From: Mortierella alpina
Lineage: Eukaryota > Mortierellomycota > Mortierellomycetes > Mortierellales > Mortierellaceae
Direction: 5' to 3'
Assembly (NCBI GenBank): GCA_029449245.1
Contig: JANATF010000012.1
Location: 248,001-312,000 of the forward strand
DNA: 64,000 nucleotides
Shown here one piece after another: positions 1-12,100 of this stretch; within the stretch, counting starts at the first letter, position 1, and each line of letters opens with the position of its first letter. The translations under genes and the position numbers were made by a program. The notes beneath the pieces are model-generated. The model was not told the origin of the DNA. It ran no database searches and saw only the letters and a program-made list of their open reading frames with translations.

Positions 1-2567
1 CCTCACCAGGGGTGTTCAGGGAACCCTTTCGTTCGCCGTTGGCTCCAGGTTGATTTTCGTTATGGGCCGTCTCCTTTACGAATTCAATCACGACTCCTAT
101 ACTGCCATTGACGAGTCCTCCTGCTCCTCCTGCTTGGTTTTTGAGTAGCATGACTTGCGCATTGAGTTTGAGATTCAGTATCGACGGAGCCAGACAGTTC
201 TGTTCCATCTTTTCCTTCATGGGGCCTCGGTCCCTGGCTACGTAGCTGTATGTCTTCCCTGTAAGATTCTCCAGCATGCGCTGGTTTGCCTCCTCGACAT
301 TAGTTCGAAGTGGAAACCTGTAATTATGCAATAAGTCGCGATAAGTTAATAGTAAGATCAAAATATAAGGTGGTCGCCTCTTGGCGACTGTAAGGCAGCA
401 AACTACTTACAATTCTGTAGGCCGGAGTCCGTCATCCGACTTAAGATCCCGGGTCAGAGTACTGAAGCGCTGGACTGTCGCAGGAGACATTTCTCCTAAT
501 CGTATCTCATTGAGCATATCGGCGAATGCTAGAGTCGTGAGATAGAGAGTAAGATATTTAGTAGTGTGAGCATTCAATCGTCAAAGTCCATTAAATATCT
601 CCTGGAGTTCAAAAAGCCCTTACTCTGATCTTTCTGTCGAAAGACTTGCTCCAACTGAATCGTCATGGCAATGGTCCTCCCCCAAGCCTCGCCCTCAAAG
701 CAAAACTTGACGTTGCCACTCTTATTGACCGGTGGGAGCTGGAAAAAGTCGCCCGACAGAACGATTTGCATGCCACCCCACGGTCGTTGATCCCTGCGGA
801 CCTCTCTCGCGATCGTTTCCAGCTTGTCCATGAACTCTGCATCAACCATCGATACCTCATCCACAATCAGAACTTTGGTATCCTGCCATCGTCGACTAGC
901 GTTTCCATTCTTTCGAATCTTGCCCACCAACACCGGGACCGCTTCCGAGCACAATCCAGCGCCTGCAAACGAGTGGAGGGTACAACCGCCAATATTACAG
1001 GCCGCAATGCCCGTGGGCGCCGTGACAGCGACTGCATCGTTGGACGAGTTCGAGGAGCCCCAGTCTCTTCTGCCTTTTGGATTACTGTTGTTGTACTTGT
1101 TCCGCAAACGCACAATAAGTTCTCTCAGTAACACCGACTTTCCTGTTCCGGCCGATCCTGTAAAGAACAGGTTCTTTTGGTGAATAACCACCTGCTCCAG
1201 GACATGTTGCTGCTCATCCGAGAGCAGCATTCCCTCCTTGGTCCTGTTATGAGGGTAGTTTGTATAACGGCCATTTTCGACAAGACCGATCGTTGTGGGT
1301 GAGGGAGCAGGTGACGAAGATCTGGACCTTGATCTCTCAAGCGCTTGATTCTGAGCAAACGCATTCGTCATGGGCATGGACGAGTGCTGCATGTGCTTCG
1401 TGATGGTGGGCGGAAGCGCCCGTTTCCTTGCGCCTTCGCTGCTGTGTAAAGTACCGTCTGCGGAGCGCTTCTGACTGTAGTTCTGAACTAGGCTGTGAAG
1501 AGTGTTACGTTGCTGTGATAGTGGCTGCGATGATGGCTGGGAGCTTGACAACGGTGGTGTCAGCTCGGGCGCTCGACTTCCAAAACGACCCTGCAGCTTG
1601 CTCTCCAGACTCGATCCCGAGGTGAAGCCATCGTCTGACACTGTAGATCCGGCTGAGGGCAAGGCAGGGCGAGACGCAAATGGTTGCATAGTGGTCGATG
1701 GTGGAAGTGGCCGAGTACCCCTCGGCGTGGCCATTTGATCCAACAACGAGATCTTTGCCAGCGATGGCTGGGATGTCGTTAAAGTCGATGTCGAGGTAAC
1801 CTGTGAGGGCGGGGGTGATGGCGCGGGCATCCACAGCAGCTCGTCCTCCGAGCCGCTATCCACATCCAGCGGTGTGGCTGCTGATCCCGATCCAGTTTTT
1901 TCCGACAGCTCATCCGCTCTCCGCTTCCTAAAGTCCACAGTGCCAGATGAAACAGACCTATCTTGGACAGTCGCAGAACTTGGCACACCGCAGCCTGGCA
2001 TATGATCGTATGCTATCCCACCATTCACTATCAGTTGGCAAATACTCCCAGTCAGTCAGCATGTTGTTGTGTATCATCATACACTACTCCAGCATGGCTC
2101 TCCTCTTGAACCCTATGTTACTATCAACGCCTTTTACCTGTAGTAGACTGAAAGACTTTGGCATCTACTTTGGATGCCAAGGCTGCACTGGATATGGATG
2201 AGGCCGTTTCCCGGGAGAAGAAGCTGTCATTCTCAGCTGTGCTGCTTGCATGTGTCCCCTGAACGCCGTTGCCACCAATTTCTCGTGATTGCGGTTCTTG
2301 CGGAAATGAGAAGGCATCGATCTCGCCCCAGTCTAAATCGGGCTTTGATGTTGATGACGACGTTGCTGAGGTCTGCTTGAGGTGTGATGACGAGGGTGGA
2401 GTGGGTGCCGAGTTGAATGTGCTTGTTGGGGTCTTGTTCAGAATGGACATGTGCGACCGCAGCGGAGTGGTCGAGTCCACTGTGAACAGGGCTGCAGGTG
2501 ATGCCGAGACGGGCTTGAACGTCAGCTTTGTCTGGACGGGCTCTTTGAGCCTCTTCTTGGGCGGCAT
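1..2567 (-). CDS. PIF1: PIF1-family 5'-3' DNA helicase (3' end outside window)
   Basis: ATP-dependent superfamily-1B helicase of the Pif1 type, which in known members acts on G-quadruplexes, telomeres and replication or mitochondrial DNA. The start is the ATG at 2567. Exons run 2567-2138, about 2012-624 (acceptor could also be 2027 or 1994, all in phase), 528-411 and 317-1, with the protein continuing past base 1. Walker A TGSAGTGKS lies near residue 430, followed by Walker B LIVDEVSMVD, the SGDFFQLPP motif, QVFRQKDQ, and then TFADMLNEIRLG across the exon 2/3 junction. The first ~400 residues are Ser/Thr/Pro-rich and probably disordered. QTKLTF near the N-terminus only loosely resembles a PCNA-binding box. 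The C-terminal motifs V and VI are off the window. It lies 235 bp downstream of the IML2-type gene on the same strand. Confidence 0.93.
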
Positions 2568-2721
2568 GGCTGTGACAAAGGGTCGCTGGCGATGACAGGG
2601 AACCAAGGGAGCGAGCGGGTCAAGGATGGAGAAGAGCAAAGTGAGCGACAAACGAGTCAAGTGCAAGCCCTAGAGGACGGAAACAAACAAACAAAGGAAA
2701 CACGTCCTCCCCAAGCGCGTC

Positions 2722-2747
2722 TTTTTTTTTTTTTTTTTTTTTTTTTT
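2722..2747 (-). repeat. 26-nt homopolymer (A on the minus strand)
   Basis: An uninterrupted run of 26 T on the plus strand, reading as A26 in the direction of the flanking genes. It lies 55-80 nt past the stop of the IML2-type gene and about 155 nt before the PIF1 start. Poly(dA:dT) tracts commonly exclude nucleosomes, so it may mark the PIF1 promoter. That role is inferred. Confidence 0.8.
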
Positions 2748-2802
2748 GCGTTCTTTAATTTAAAGTACAGATTGTTGTATCTACAAAGTATGTAACGACC
2801 GC

Positions 2803-5333
2803 CTACTTGCCAGAGCTGACGCTGCCGCTGTCTGCAGCAGTCTTGGCCGCCTCAAGGTCAAGCTGCCCGCTATGGGTCTTGAGCAGCAAAAACAGCTCCA
2901 AACTGTTTCGGCCCTTGCCACCGAGCAAAGCTGGCAAGCCCAGCACCGTGGTGTTGGTCAACCCCAACAAGTACTTGAACCGCACCTCTGCCTCCTCAAG
3001 CCGCCCCTGATGGATCCAGATCTTGGCCTTGTAAAAGTGCGAAAAGTAGTACGTGTACGTGTCGTCGTTGATCAACGGCGCATACCGGAACACCGTATCA
3101 AACGACTCGAGCGCCAACGCACACATCTCTGCATCAAACGGCTCCTCCGGAAAGAACGCCATATGGTAGGCCACGCCACCTTGCAAGAAATGCGCCAGAC
3201 AGTAGTCATCGTAAAAGTTTTCATAACTGCCGACCTTGCTCTCCTTGGCGGACGAATTCTTACTCGAGAATATGCCGCTCAAGTACCCTCCCGTCGCAGC
3301 CTCAATCGTCTGGTCCTTGGCCGCCAACGGACGGTTCTCGCGCTCCTTCATCTTGCTGGGCAACAGTTCCTTCAATCGACGGACCTCGCCCGAGATAATG
3401 TCCAAAGCCCGCTTCAGGGACTTTTGGGGCATCATGTCAAAGCTGTTCCACAGGATCATAAAGTCAAAGCTCGGCAACAACAGGTGACCCTCCTTGGCAT
3501 ACCGCTTCGCCTTGCGTGAACAGAACGTCTCAAAGAACAGGTTCACACCCGCAATCTTTTGCATCCCGTCCTCGACCTTGTCCATCAAGGCATTGATCTT
3601 CTTCTTCTCGGACGCCTTGCCACGCTCCAGACCCGTGATCGCGGTCAGGTACCGGTAACAACATTTCGACCATCGACTCTCCTTCAACAGCTGACGACTC
3701 TTCTCACAGGCCGTGTCATGGTCGGCTTGCATCATGGCGCACATGAGCTCCTCAAACACCAGAATGTGCGTAAAGTTGTGCCAGCGGGGCTCTACAGCCT
3801 TGACAGACCTATAAGTCGTGATGGCCTGGTCGAGTTTCGACGATACCTGAAGATGGCGGCCCTTGAAGTAGATGAAGAAGGGTGAATCCGGGTAGAGTCC
3901 CAGATTGTAGTCGTTGATCCGCTTGGCATACGCAAAGTCGACGTGCTTCATAGGGATGAAGGACGAGACAATAATATGGTAGATGATAGGCACCATGTCG
4001 CAGAACTGTCGTCGGACACCTTCATTCGCAGAGGAGGAGAGCCGCTCCTTGTGCGCCTCGGGGCTATCGGTCTCTACAGATGGGCCCCAGTCGCCACAAG
4101 CGGCGAGCATGGCCATGCCCCAGTCGCGGTCCGAGGGAAAGCCAATGAACTGGAGCATCTTGATGATAACGTCCGGTAAAAACGAAATGATAATGTTGTA
4201 GAGCGAGTACGAGAGCGTGACGCCAGAGACGAGATGCTCATCAATCTGATAGTGGTCAATGTTCTTGCCAGCACGGAGCTCAGACTCGACAGAGTCCATG
4301 AACGACTTGAGACCCTGAATGATGGTGAAGGCGCTGCGTAGGTTGATGGCTTCTTCGAGCACCATCCACAGGTCCATGTGGTAAAAGACACTAAGTCCGG
4401 CTCGCAAAAGAGTGGCTTCCGCAAAGACGAGTTCCTGCCGATTCCATGTGATATTCAAAAGAGGTGTCAGCCAAAATGGAATAATAACAACTTGGCTCGG
4501 CTCGTGTAACGGTGTAACGGTACAACGGGCAGTAGCACCGTGCAACGATAATAAAGCAAATGAAAAATTCTTACAGCATGCTTTTGAACCCGGGTCATAC
4601 TCTTGAAGGATCCAGCACCGATACTGCCCACGACAAAGGAACCCACCGCCTTGACAGAGCCCATGCCCAGCATGGAACCCTTGCGCTGCTTGTCCGCAGT
4701 CTTGATGGTTTGCTCAAACATTTTCATGCCCATCGCAATCTCGTCAGGATCAAACGTCGCAATGGCTCGCATGCCCTGGATGATGCCCATGCCGAGATCG
4801 TAGTACATGGACCTAGTCTCTTTGCTGTCCTTGCCCTTCTTTTCAGATCCACCGGACGAGCCCAGACTCAGTTTTTCTTGAGTATCCGTGTTCAAAGACG
4901 ACAGATCGTCCTCCTTCTCCTTCTCCTTAACACTGCTGCTCTTCTTATCCTCCTCTGCCAGAGACGTCTGATTGCCCTTGTTGTTCGCCGCCTTGCTGGC
5001 CCTTTGAACTGCGGTCGGGTTCACAGATGCGTAATCGGAGACCGTAGTCCCATCTGCAGAGACAGGTTGAGGACCTCGCATGAGTAAAGCCTCGGACTCT
5101 GCCATTTTCAAGTCCAAGAACAAGTCCAAAGAATGGCGGAGGACGACGAGATCATGGTTCATTTGTCGCTCTTCCAACGAAGCTGCAGGTTGTTTGTCGT
5201 TCCAACGGACTAGGTGGCGGTAGTGGGGCACTGGCTTCTTGAGTTCTGGAGGAGACTCACGACGACGGGAGGGGTTGTAGGCAGGGAAGCCCTCGCCTAA
5301 ACTGTCCTTGTCGGTTTTGGCACTTGGAGGCAT
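2803..5333 (-). CDS. IML2 / TTC39-type tetratricopeptide protein (DUF3808)
   Basis: A 796-residue protein in two exons, 5333-4575 and 4434-2803, with one phase-0 intron (donor GTAAGA, acceptor CGGCAG). The start ATG at 5333 opens MPPSAKTDKD. The body from about residue 85 carries the DUF3808/TTC39 arrangement: MNHDLVVLRHSLDLFLDLKM, then an alpha-helical stretch with SYSLYNIIISFLPD and IGFPSDRDWGMA, then FYFKGR/LDQAI-type TPR helices and CCYRYLTA. Yeast Iml2 takes part in lipid-droplet-dependent clearance of protein inclusions, and mammalian TTC39B affects lipid metabolism. Residues ~115-215 are a Ser/Lys/Asp-rich insert that looks disordered. The length fits fungal family members (about 700-800). 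The family assignment is firm and the cellular role is by homology only. Confidence 0.88.
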
Positions 5334-6553
5334 TTTGTGAGATTGGAACGGAGGGAGAGGCCAAGGGGGTGTGTGTGTGTGATTGTTCTTAAAGTGTAAT
5401 TGGTCCGCGAAAGGATGTAGTGGCAAAACCAGCAAGACCGGTGTAGAAGACTCGTTAAAAAAGGATGAGGAATGAGATGGGATGAATGAGTTCTTTGCGC
5501 AATAAAATAGGGCAGTTGAGTAGGGAGGAAGGAGTGAGGAGAAGAAGAACAGGTCAAGGAAAGGATTGAATCAAGCGGGCGCAAGGGATATTTATGTGTT
5601 TGTGGATAATACACGAATGTACCTCACAACATGACCTTACGGCAGGATGCTTCCGTTTGGGTTTGGAGAGCCCAACCTGGATAATAGGTGTTGAAGCGAG
5701 CACTTTGGCACAAGGGACACTAGCCGAGGGCGGGGATTTCATATGTCACCCGCTTTTAGGTTCATGCTCCAAACACACCTCCCCCCACACCTGTGTGGCT
5801 CCTCCACTCTCCTTTTGCTTCTCCACTGCTCGCACTCAACCCGTCCATTGCATGCACCTGTCGCCGTCATTTGAGTTTGGACAATGTATTCCGGTTCGGT
5901 GGTTGCAATTGCACGAGTGAACGTGCTACCGGAGATGCCCATTTGATACCCTCACCATTTTGCAATGGTGCACTGCCATAAAAAAAATGCGCTGAAAACA
6001 GCAATGTAGTTCCGATGTCCGTTCTCAAGATAATCCCATAACTACGTAGCAACTCGCAGCTTAGCTAGAGCAAATGGTGGATTCGGAGCGCAACAGCGGA
6101 TCGGTTACAACTACTAACAATTGACCAATATCTCGGTTCAATCAATGCGTTTCTCCACAAAGTTTCATAAAAAATCTCCATAAGCCTGAGCCGATGGTAG
6201 AGAATAACGAACGACATACTTCAACAGTCGAAGGACGCTTGGCGATCCCGCGATAGAGTGCGAATGATCTTAACAAGATGCGTGGGGGTTCGTAGCATGT
6301 GAATTGAAGGCAGGGTTGGTATAATGATTACAAAAATTGAGAGCATCAAAAGAATGGATGGACAACAACGCGGCTCGCACCAAAACAACAGAGCGGTCAG
6401 ATCAACAGGTTTTTTTTTGTTTCCTGTTCTGGGGTGCTATGCTACTTTTTTTTAGGTGGCGCATGCGCCGTGCATTAGTGTATAACGAACGGATAGGGGT
6501 TGAAGGCACCGATCAGCTATTACCGGTAATAGCTCCTCTCCTAGCTGCTGTAA
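5334..6553. other. Intergenic, 1.2 kb
   Basis: Upstream region of the IML2-type gene and downstream region of the FetB-like gene, both on the minus strand. The part just above 5333 is C/T-rich on the sense strand. No convincing coding potential, RNA gene or repeat was seen. Confidence 0.6.
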
Positions 6554-8831
6554 TTAGGACGACCGCACAAGTGGGGTTCGCTCTGTCGGTTCGCGGTCTC
6601 GACGCATCTCATTCTGCTGTCCTCGCTGCGCACCGCCATTCTCTCTCTCGTCTCGGCTCTTGTCTTGGCGATTACGACTACCCCTATTTTGTTCATGATC
6701 TACGTTGTTTTCGGCAGTGTTGGATCGCGGTCTAGGGCTCTCGGGTTGTGAAGAGGCTGGTGAAGAGGCCGGTGGAGAGCTTGGCTTATACCAGCAACAG
6801 CACAAAGTCTCTCCAACGGTTCGGGTGGCCTTGTGAGCAAATACTCTCAGTGATTTTGGGACTATGGAACTTGTCTTGATGATTCGTTCAGGGCGTAGTC
6901 TGTCAGACGAGTCGAAGCATACTCGGAGGCAGATCTAAGCCGTTCATGATGGATACATACAAAGTAAGTCTTCTTGAGGTTTGATGCCGTAATAGAAAAG
7001 GATTCTCCACACAAAGGATGCGTGAAGAAAGACATGGGGGAATGGCCATTTACCAGCACGGACGAGAGTGTTCCAAAGGCAGCGGCACCAGAGATCAAGA
7101 ACATGATGATCTGCTGCGACTTGACAGCATTCATGACAGAGGCGCCTGCAATGAGCTGACCAGTCATCATGCCTGGGATGGAGATGAGTCCAATGATACT
7201 AAGGTGAGAAAGGCACATTAATAAAAACAATTCATCTTGAGCAAAAAGCAGGGCATAAGTGAGCCTGCTGGCAGTGAGCTGTACCTCATTTGGTTGATTG
7301 TCGGCATCATAGCCCGTCGCATAGCTTCCACTGCAACTGGACGGCAAGCCTCCCATCGACTAGCTCCCATCGACAGGTACAGTTCAATCTTTTCCTTGTT
7401 CTCGCTAATATTTCAACGGTTGACAAATTATAAGTCTTGACATCAGATGCACTTTGGCTAAGCTTTTCCACAAAGAGAAAAAAACGTAGGCACACATGTT
7501 GTTCACGAACCTCAACTGGCTTAGGCATTGATCCAGTCCCAGTGAAATGGCCGTCATTGTGTTTCCCAGCAACATTCCCAACGCTATTGTGAACGGAGAA
7601 AGTGTCAGTAACACAGTTGCTTCACCGTTCAGATGCAATCTTTGTAGTCGTTACCTGGAATGAACTCCTTTGGTGAGTGAAGCGGATCAACGCCCATGGC
7701 CAGCCTTGTTCCTAGAAGAAGCCAGCATGAACAGGCCAAATCAATACGTCAATGTTGAAAATAAGGTATCCCAAAAGGTCCGATTATAGGAGATTGGTGA
7801 GGACATCATGATAGCCCATATATGACTTTAAAGCTCTTGCTGCGCACTTACCAAAGGTGCCGATGATCAAGCAACTGCAGCCCATGGAGACCAAGACAGA
7901 CGGGAACTATCCGCGACCAGGACCAGAGTGAGAGATGGGAAACGAGAATTCCACACGGTCAGTGCCTTCAATCCTCATGCATTGTTTTACCACTAAGCAC
8001 ACCATGTACGCAACTGCGGCCTCGGCAGCGCTCTGCACCTACCATGTAGATGTGGCGACGCTTGCTCACATTGAACACAGCCTCGTATGCGCCAAGAACA
8101 ATGAGCAGAACTGCAGGCGGGAGTACAGTCATCGGCGATATAGATAGAACACACAAGAGGAATGACAACCAAAAGGTGAGAGAAGTGGGTGGTTTATCCT
8201 CGCTCAAGTTGCTAATCGTTCATGCATGTCAACGTCAACAACAACAACAATAATAATAATTGCATGACTTACAGGCCATGAGCAAAACCAAGATTGGATT
8301 CTTGGCATCAAAGATGTTTTGCAGGACCATACCCTAGCGGTTCAGGATAAACCACACATGACACATGTCAGTTAATATGCACCAAGGAAAAGGATATAGG
8401 CGAGCAGGAAGGAGGATCTCCTCGGGCAATTGAAAAGCAGCGGTTATGTAAGGGGGGAGGGGGGAGGGGGGTTTCTGTGTTCAGAAGCAGACCTGCAAAG
8501 CGGTCTTACCATGATGGTCAATTGAACTATGCAGCGCACTGCGCTGATGAACAGAGGCTTCTCGAGGTGAAGACCAAGCACGATGGACAGGATGCCTGAG
8601 CAACAGAGGATATTATCCAAGTTAGAGCGAGGTTTACGAGATGAGAAAGTGGGAAAGGACTGCTCATGAGACAGATCTGTCGCCATCATTCGCCACATTG
8701 TCAAAGCAAATACCATTGACGAGAATGAGCGTTGAGGCAATGGCGACGTGGAACCATTGCAATTCGACCATGGGCTTTTGGTCGCCACAGTCGCCTCCGT
8801 CCTTGCCCGCCAGCATTGTGTAGATGTCCAT
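6554..8831 (-). CDS. UPF0014 / FetB-ALS3-like membrane permease
   Basis: A 383-residue multi-pass membrane protein in ten exons: 8831-8714, 8595-8510, 8333-8273, 8110-8043, 7906-7852, 7711-7655, 7583-7511, 7404-7285, 7198-6961 and 6829-6554. All junctions are GT-AG and keep frame. Family marks are AVRCIVQLTIM, the helix around ILVLLMAFLLIVLGAYEA, LGMLLGNTMTAISLGLD, ENKEKIELYLSMGASRWEA (from residue 174) and SIPGMMTGQL (residues 219-228). Relatives are bacterial FetB (YbbM), permease partner of the FetA ATPase in iron homeostasis, and plant ALS3/STAR2 in aluminium tolerance. Family proteins are about 260-275 residues. This one adds a hydrophilic, Arg/Glu/Pro-rich tail from about residue 293. 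No ATPase partner gene is present in the window. The substrate is unknown. Confidence 0.9.
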
Positions 8832-8993
8832 GGATGCGAGGCAATGCAGCAGTGCGGCAGAGAGTGTGGTGCTTGAGTGTGTGAAAGCGGAGTCTGGGGG
8901 TGAGAGCGCGGCTGTGAAGACGGGTGCACGAAAAAGAGAGTTGCGGATGAATGAGGTGACAAAAAGAAGCGGCAGGGAGGCAGGGAAAATCTT

Positions 8994-9001
8994 TTTTTAT
9001 A
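8994..9001 (-). promoter_or_regulatory. TATA box of the FetB-like gene
   Basis: TATAAAAA on the minus strand, about 165 bp upstream of the ATG at 8831. It lies inside the 348-bp space between this gene and the stop codon of the upstream gene at 9180. The same TATA-to-ATG distance is seen at the two OPT genes. Confidence 0.5.
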
Positions 9002-9179
9002 TGCGCACAGTGCCTCAGACTTCGGAGCACACTTGCCTTGTTTGGACAAGCCTCAGGCAGACGGTGTCGTTCCACCGCAATCACTCGCTCGTCTCTCGTT
9101 CTCGCCAGGGGCCTGTCAGCACGTTTGTATTCGATGGTTGATTAAGATAGATAGCACTCATCAGCAATCCAGTTGTGGC

Positions 9180-12100
9180 TCACAGAGTGTCCACACTGGC
9201 GCTGCCGTCATCGCCATTCGCCTGACCTTCCACCCCTATGCTAATGCTTGCACCTGCAGAGCCTCCTCCTCCTCCTCCTCCTCCTCCTTGTGGCAAACGT
9301 CCCTGGCCCTGTCGAGCGTTGCGCAGCACACCATATCCATGCTTCGCTTTGCTCCAAGCATGTCGCCCGATGATGATCATGATGGTCACACCCTCGACGA
9401 TATAGAACAGTCCGCGAATAAGCCAAGATAGCATGATCAGAAGCATGTCCATCCAGGGATTCTCAATCCGCTTCAGGTTCATGACCTGGATCTGGTCCTC
9501 GACCTCCTTCAGCTTCACAAAGTACGACTCGTTCCACTCCATCGTGAACTTGTCCACCACCTCCTTGAACACTGGCTCCTTCTCTCGCAGCTGTGTGCCC
9601 GTCGCCTCATGCAGCTGCTGCAGTCGCTGGCGACATTCCGCCAGGTACACTCGCATCTCCTTGACCGATTCCCGCGTCGACTCTAGGCTGGTCTTGAACG
9701 TATATGTCATGGATGTCTGGAACGAAGATATGGAGCCGCTCTGACCCCTTCCAGATATCAGGGACAGATCCCGCCTCTGCTTGCGCGCCTTGAGGGCCTC
9801 CATTGAAAATGCGGATGGGGTCGATCCGTAGGTCGTACTGGAGACCCCGTCGGGCTTGGGCAACACCCGACCCTCCTTGTCCATATGCTGAGATTCTCCA
9901 GATTCCATAACCTCTTCTTCGGGCTCCTCGACAAGGGCTTCGCTGTCGTTCAGATGCCAAATGGCTGCATCTGGATTCTCGGCGCGCTGGTGCCTTTCGA
10001 CCGCATCGATCCTGTTTTCGGACCATCTCTCGACTTCCTTGATCCACTTTTCACCTTGATGAAGCTCCTGATCTACACGTAACTCCAGCATGTCCCATTT
10101 CCGGGCGCGGTTTTTGGCATTGGCATCTCGGGGTTCTTCTACGCTCAGAATCAGCTCAAGGTCGAGAACATCAATGTCGTCCAGGTAGCTTGGGTATAAC
10201 TGCGATGCCTTCATGGCCGAGGATATGCCAATGTACTCGTGATATGTTGGAATCGGCTCTGGCAAACTCCAAAGCACACTTAGATCCACTGCTCGTGGCG
10301 ACGTTTGCCAAATGGAAATGAGGGGGGGAAAAGAATATCAGTACCTTGTTTTTTGCTCGTAGGATGCATACTTCAATATCCTGTGAAAGGATGTCATTGA
10401 TAGAACCTTACCGGTATCAGACGACCAATCGATCGACGCGAGATCTGGCCTCTCTTTCAACTGCTGGAGCAGCCTCTTGGGAATCCTCTCCACATCCACC
10501 AGGAGCTGTGACGCCACACACAGGTTCTGCTTGGAAGAATCCATTGCAACGGCAGTTTCCTCTCCTGCTGACGTAGATGCTGGTCCTATCATCGGTGACT
10601 TGTCCATCCTAGCAGGATTCAGCATGGGCGATTTTTGGGCTCGTGAGGCTGGAGTTGTTACTGGTGATTTTTCCAATCGGTTCATAGAGTCTGCGATGCC
10701 GCCAATGATGGGACCATTCCTGGGAGAGTTGGTTCCGACAGTCTCGGGGCTCTTGAGAGGGCCCAGAACCGGTGAAGAGGTACTGCTCAAAACTCTAAAG
10801 TTCAACTAGATTCCGTTTTACAGAAATATGTTAGTAATGGATTCTTAGGGGAATATAGGCAAAGTTCAATGACAAATTGACCCTTTACCTTGGGTCGAGA
10901 AGATCCTTCCAACGAATTCCTGCCAGAGGACGGTTGGCTGGTCGAAAGACGTCCTGAACTTGGACCTTGCAGGTATGCAAGAGCCGGATCTGTCTTCTTT
11001 CCGAGTGACTTGTTACTTTCCGAGAACAATCTTCCTTGAACAGGGCTGGTGGGGCTATGGATCACGGACTCGCCTTGCTGAATCGCGGAAAGTGCCTTAT
11101 TGCCACGCTTCCATGTCATTCTGTCCTTCAGCCGTCGCAATGATGAACGCTAAAGATGAACAACAGTCAATGATTGTAAATGGGGCTGTTAACGGCATGA
11201 ACCCCAACGTGGATATCCATATAGAGTACAGAAACATCCTGTTTGTATAGAGGGCGCCACATGGACCAAAACAGAATTGTACCTTGTTCATATTAGCTGC
11301 TCCACTGTCGCTCTCATCTTGACTGTCATCCATACGCTCTCCTTGTGGCCATTGCACAGGCGGTGCCCAGTGTCCACCATTATCCTCGTCTGTCATAGTG
11401 ACACCCATTTCTCCGTGTTCGCTGATGTGACCCGACGACTCAACGACTGGCCAGCGTCGTGTCTGTGTACTTGTTGCTAAGTTTGCACTGAGCTGAACCG
11501 ATGGCGAGCTGATTTGGCTGGGTGTTGCTGGCACTGTGCGCTGACTTGGAGCGGGTGGTGGTGTTGGCTGGCGATGGGGGCTGTGCTGACTCTCAAAGGA
11601 ACGGCGTTCCTGAGTCGTGTTGATAGCGGTCAGTCGAGGGCTGCTGTAGGAGCTGGTGGACTGTGGCGACTCGTGGTGGTAGACATGATCACCATCCTGG
11701 CCCACCTTTTTTCCACGTCCACCAAAGATGCCCAAGAAAGAGCTCCGCTTGGAAGGTGAGGTTTCGATTGGGGATGACTCGTGGACGTCTCCGCTGGTCC
11801 CGCTGGCAAAGGATATAGCTGGACCCGGCGCGGATTTCTGCTCTTGCTGTTGTGGTTCTACTGGGCGGGCATTGCTGTCCCCAATTGAATCCTTTGCTGC
11901 TTGAGACAGTGAGCTCACCTCGGACGAGGAGACTGATTTGAGAGATGTCATGATAGGGTTCTGTGAGCTAAGGGGGGATGGGATTGCACAAGGGGACGGC
12001 ACACCCTCAGGCACGCGCTGTGTATCGCCCGGTGTCGAAGGAGAGTCGTGAATCGGACGGCTGGGGATGACTGGTGCCGCCGCACCTGGTTCGCAAGCTG

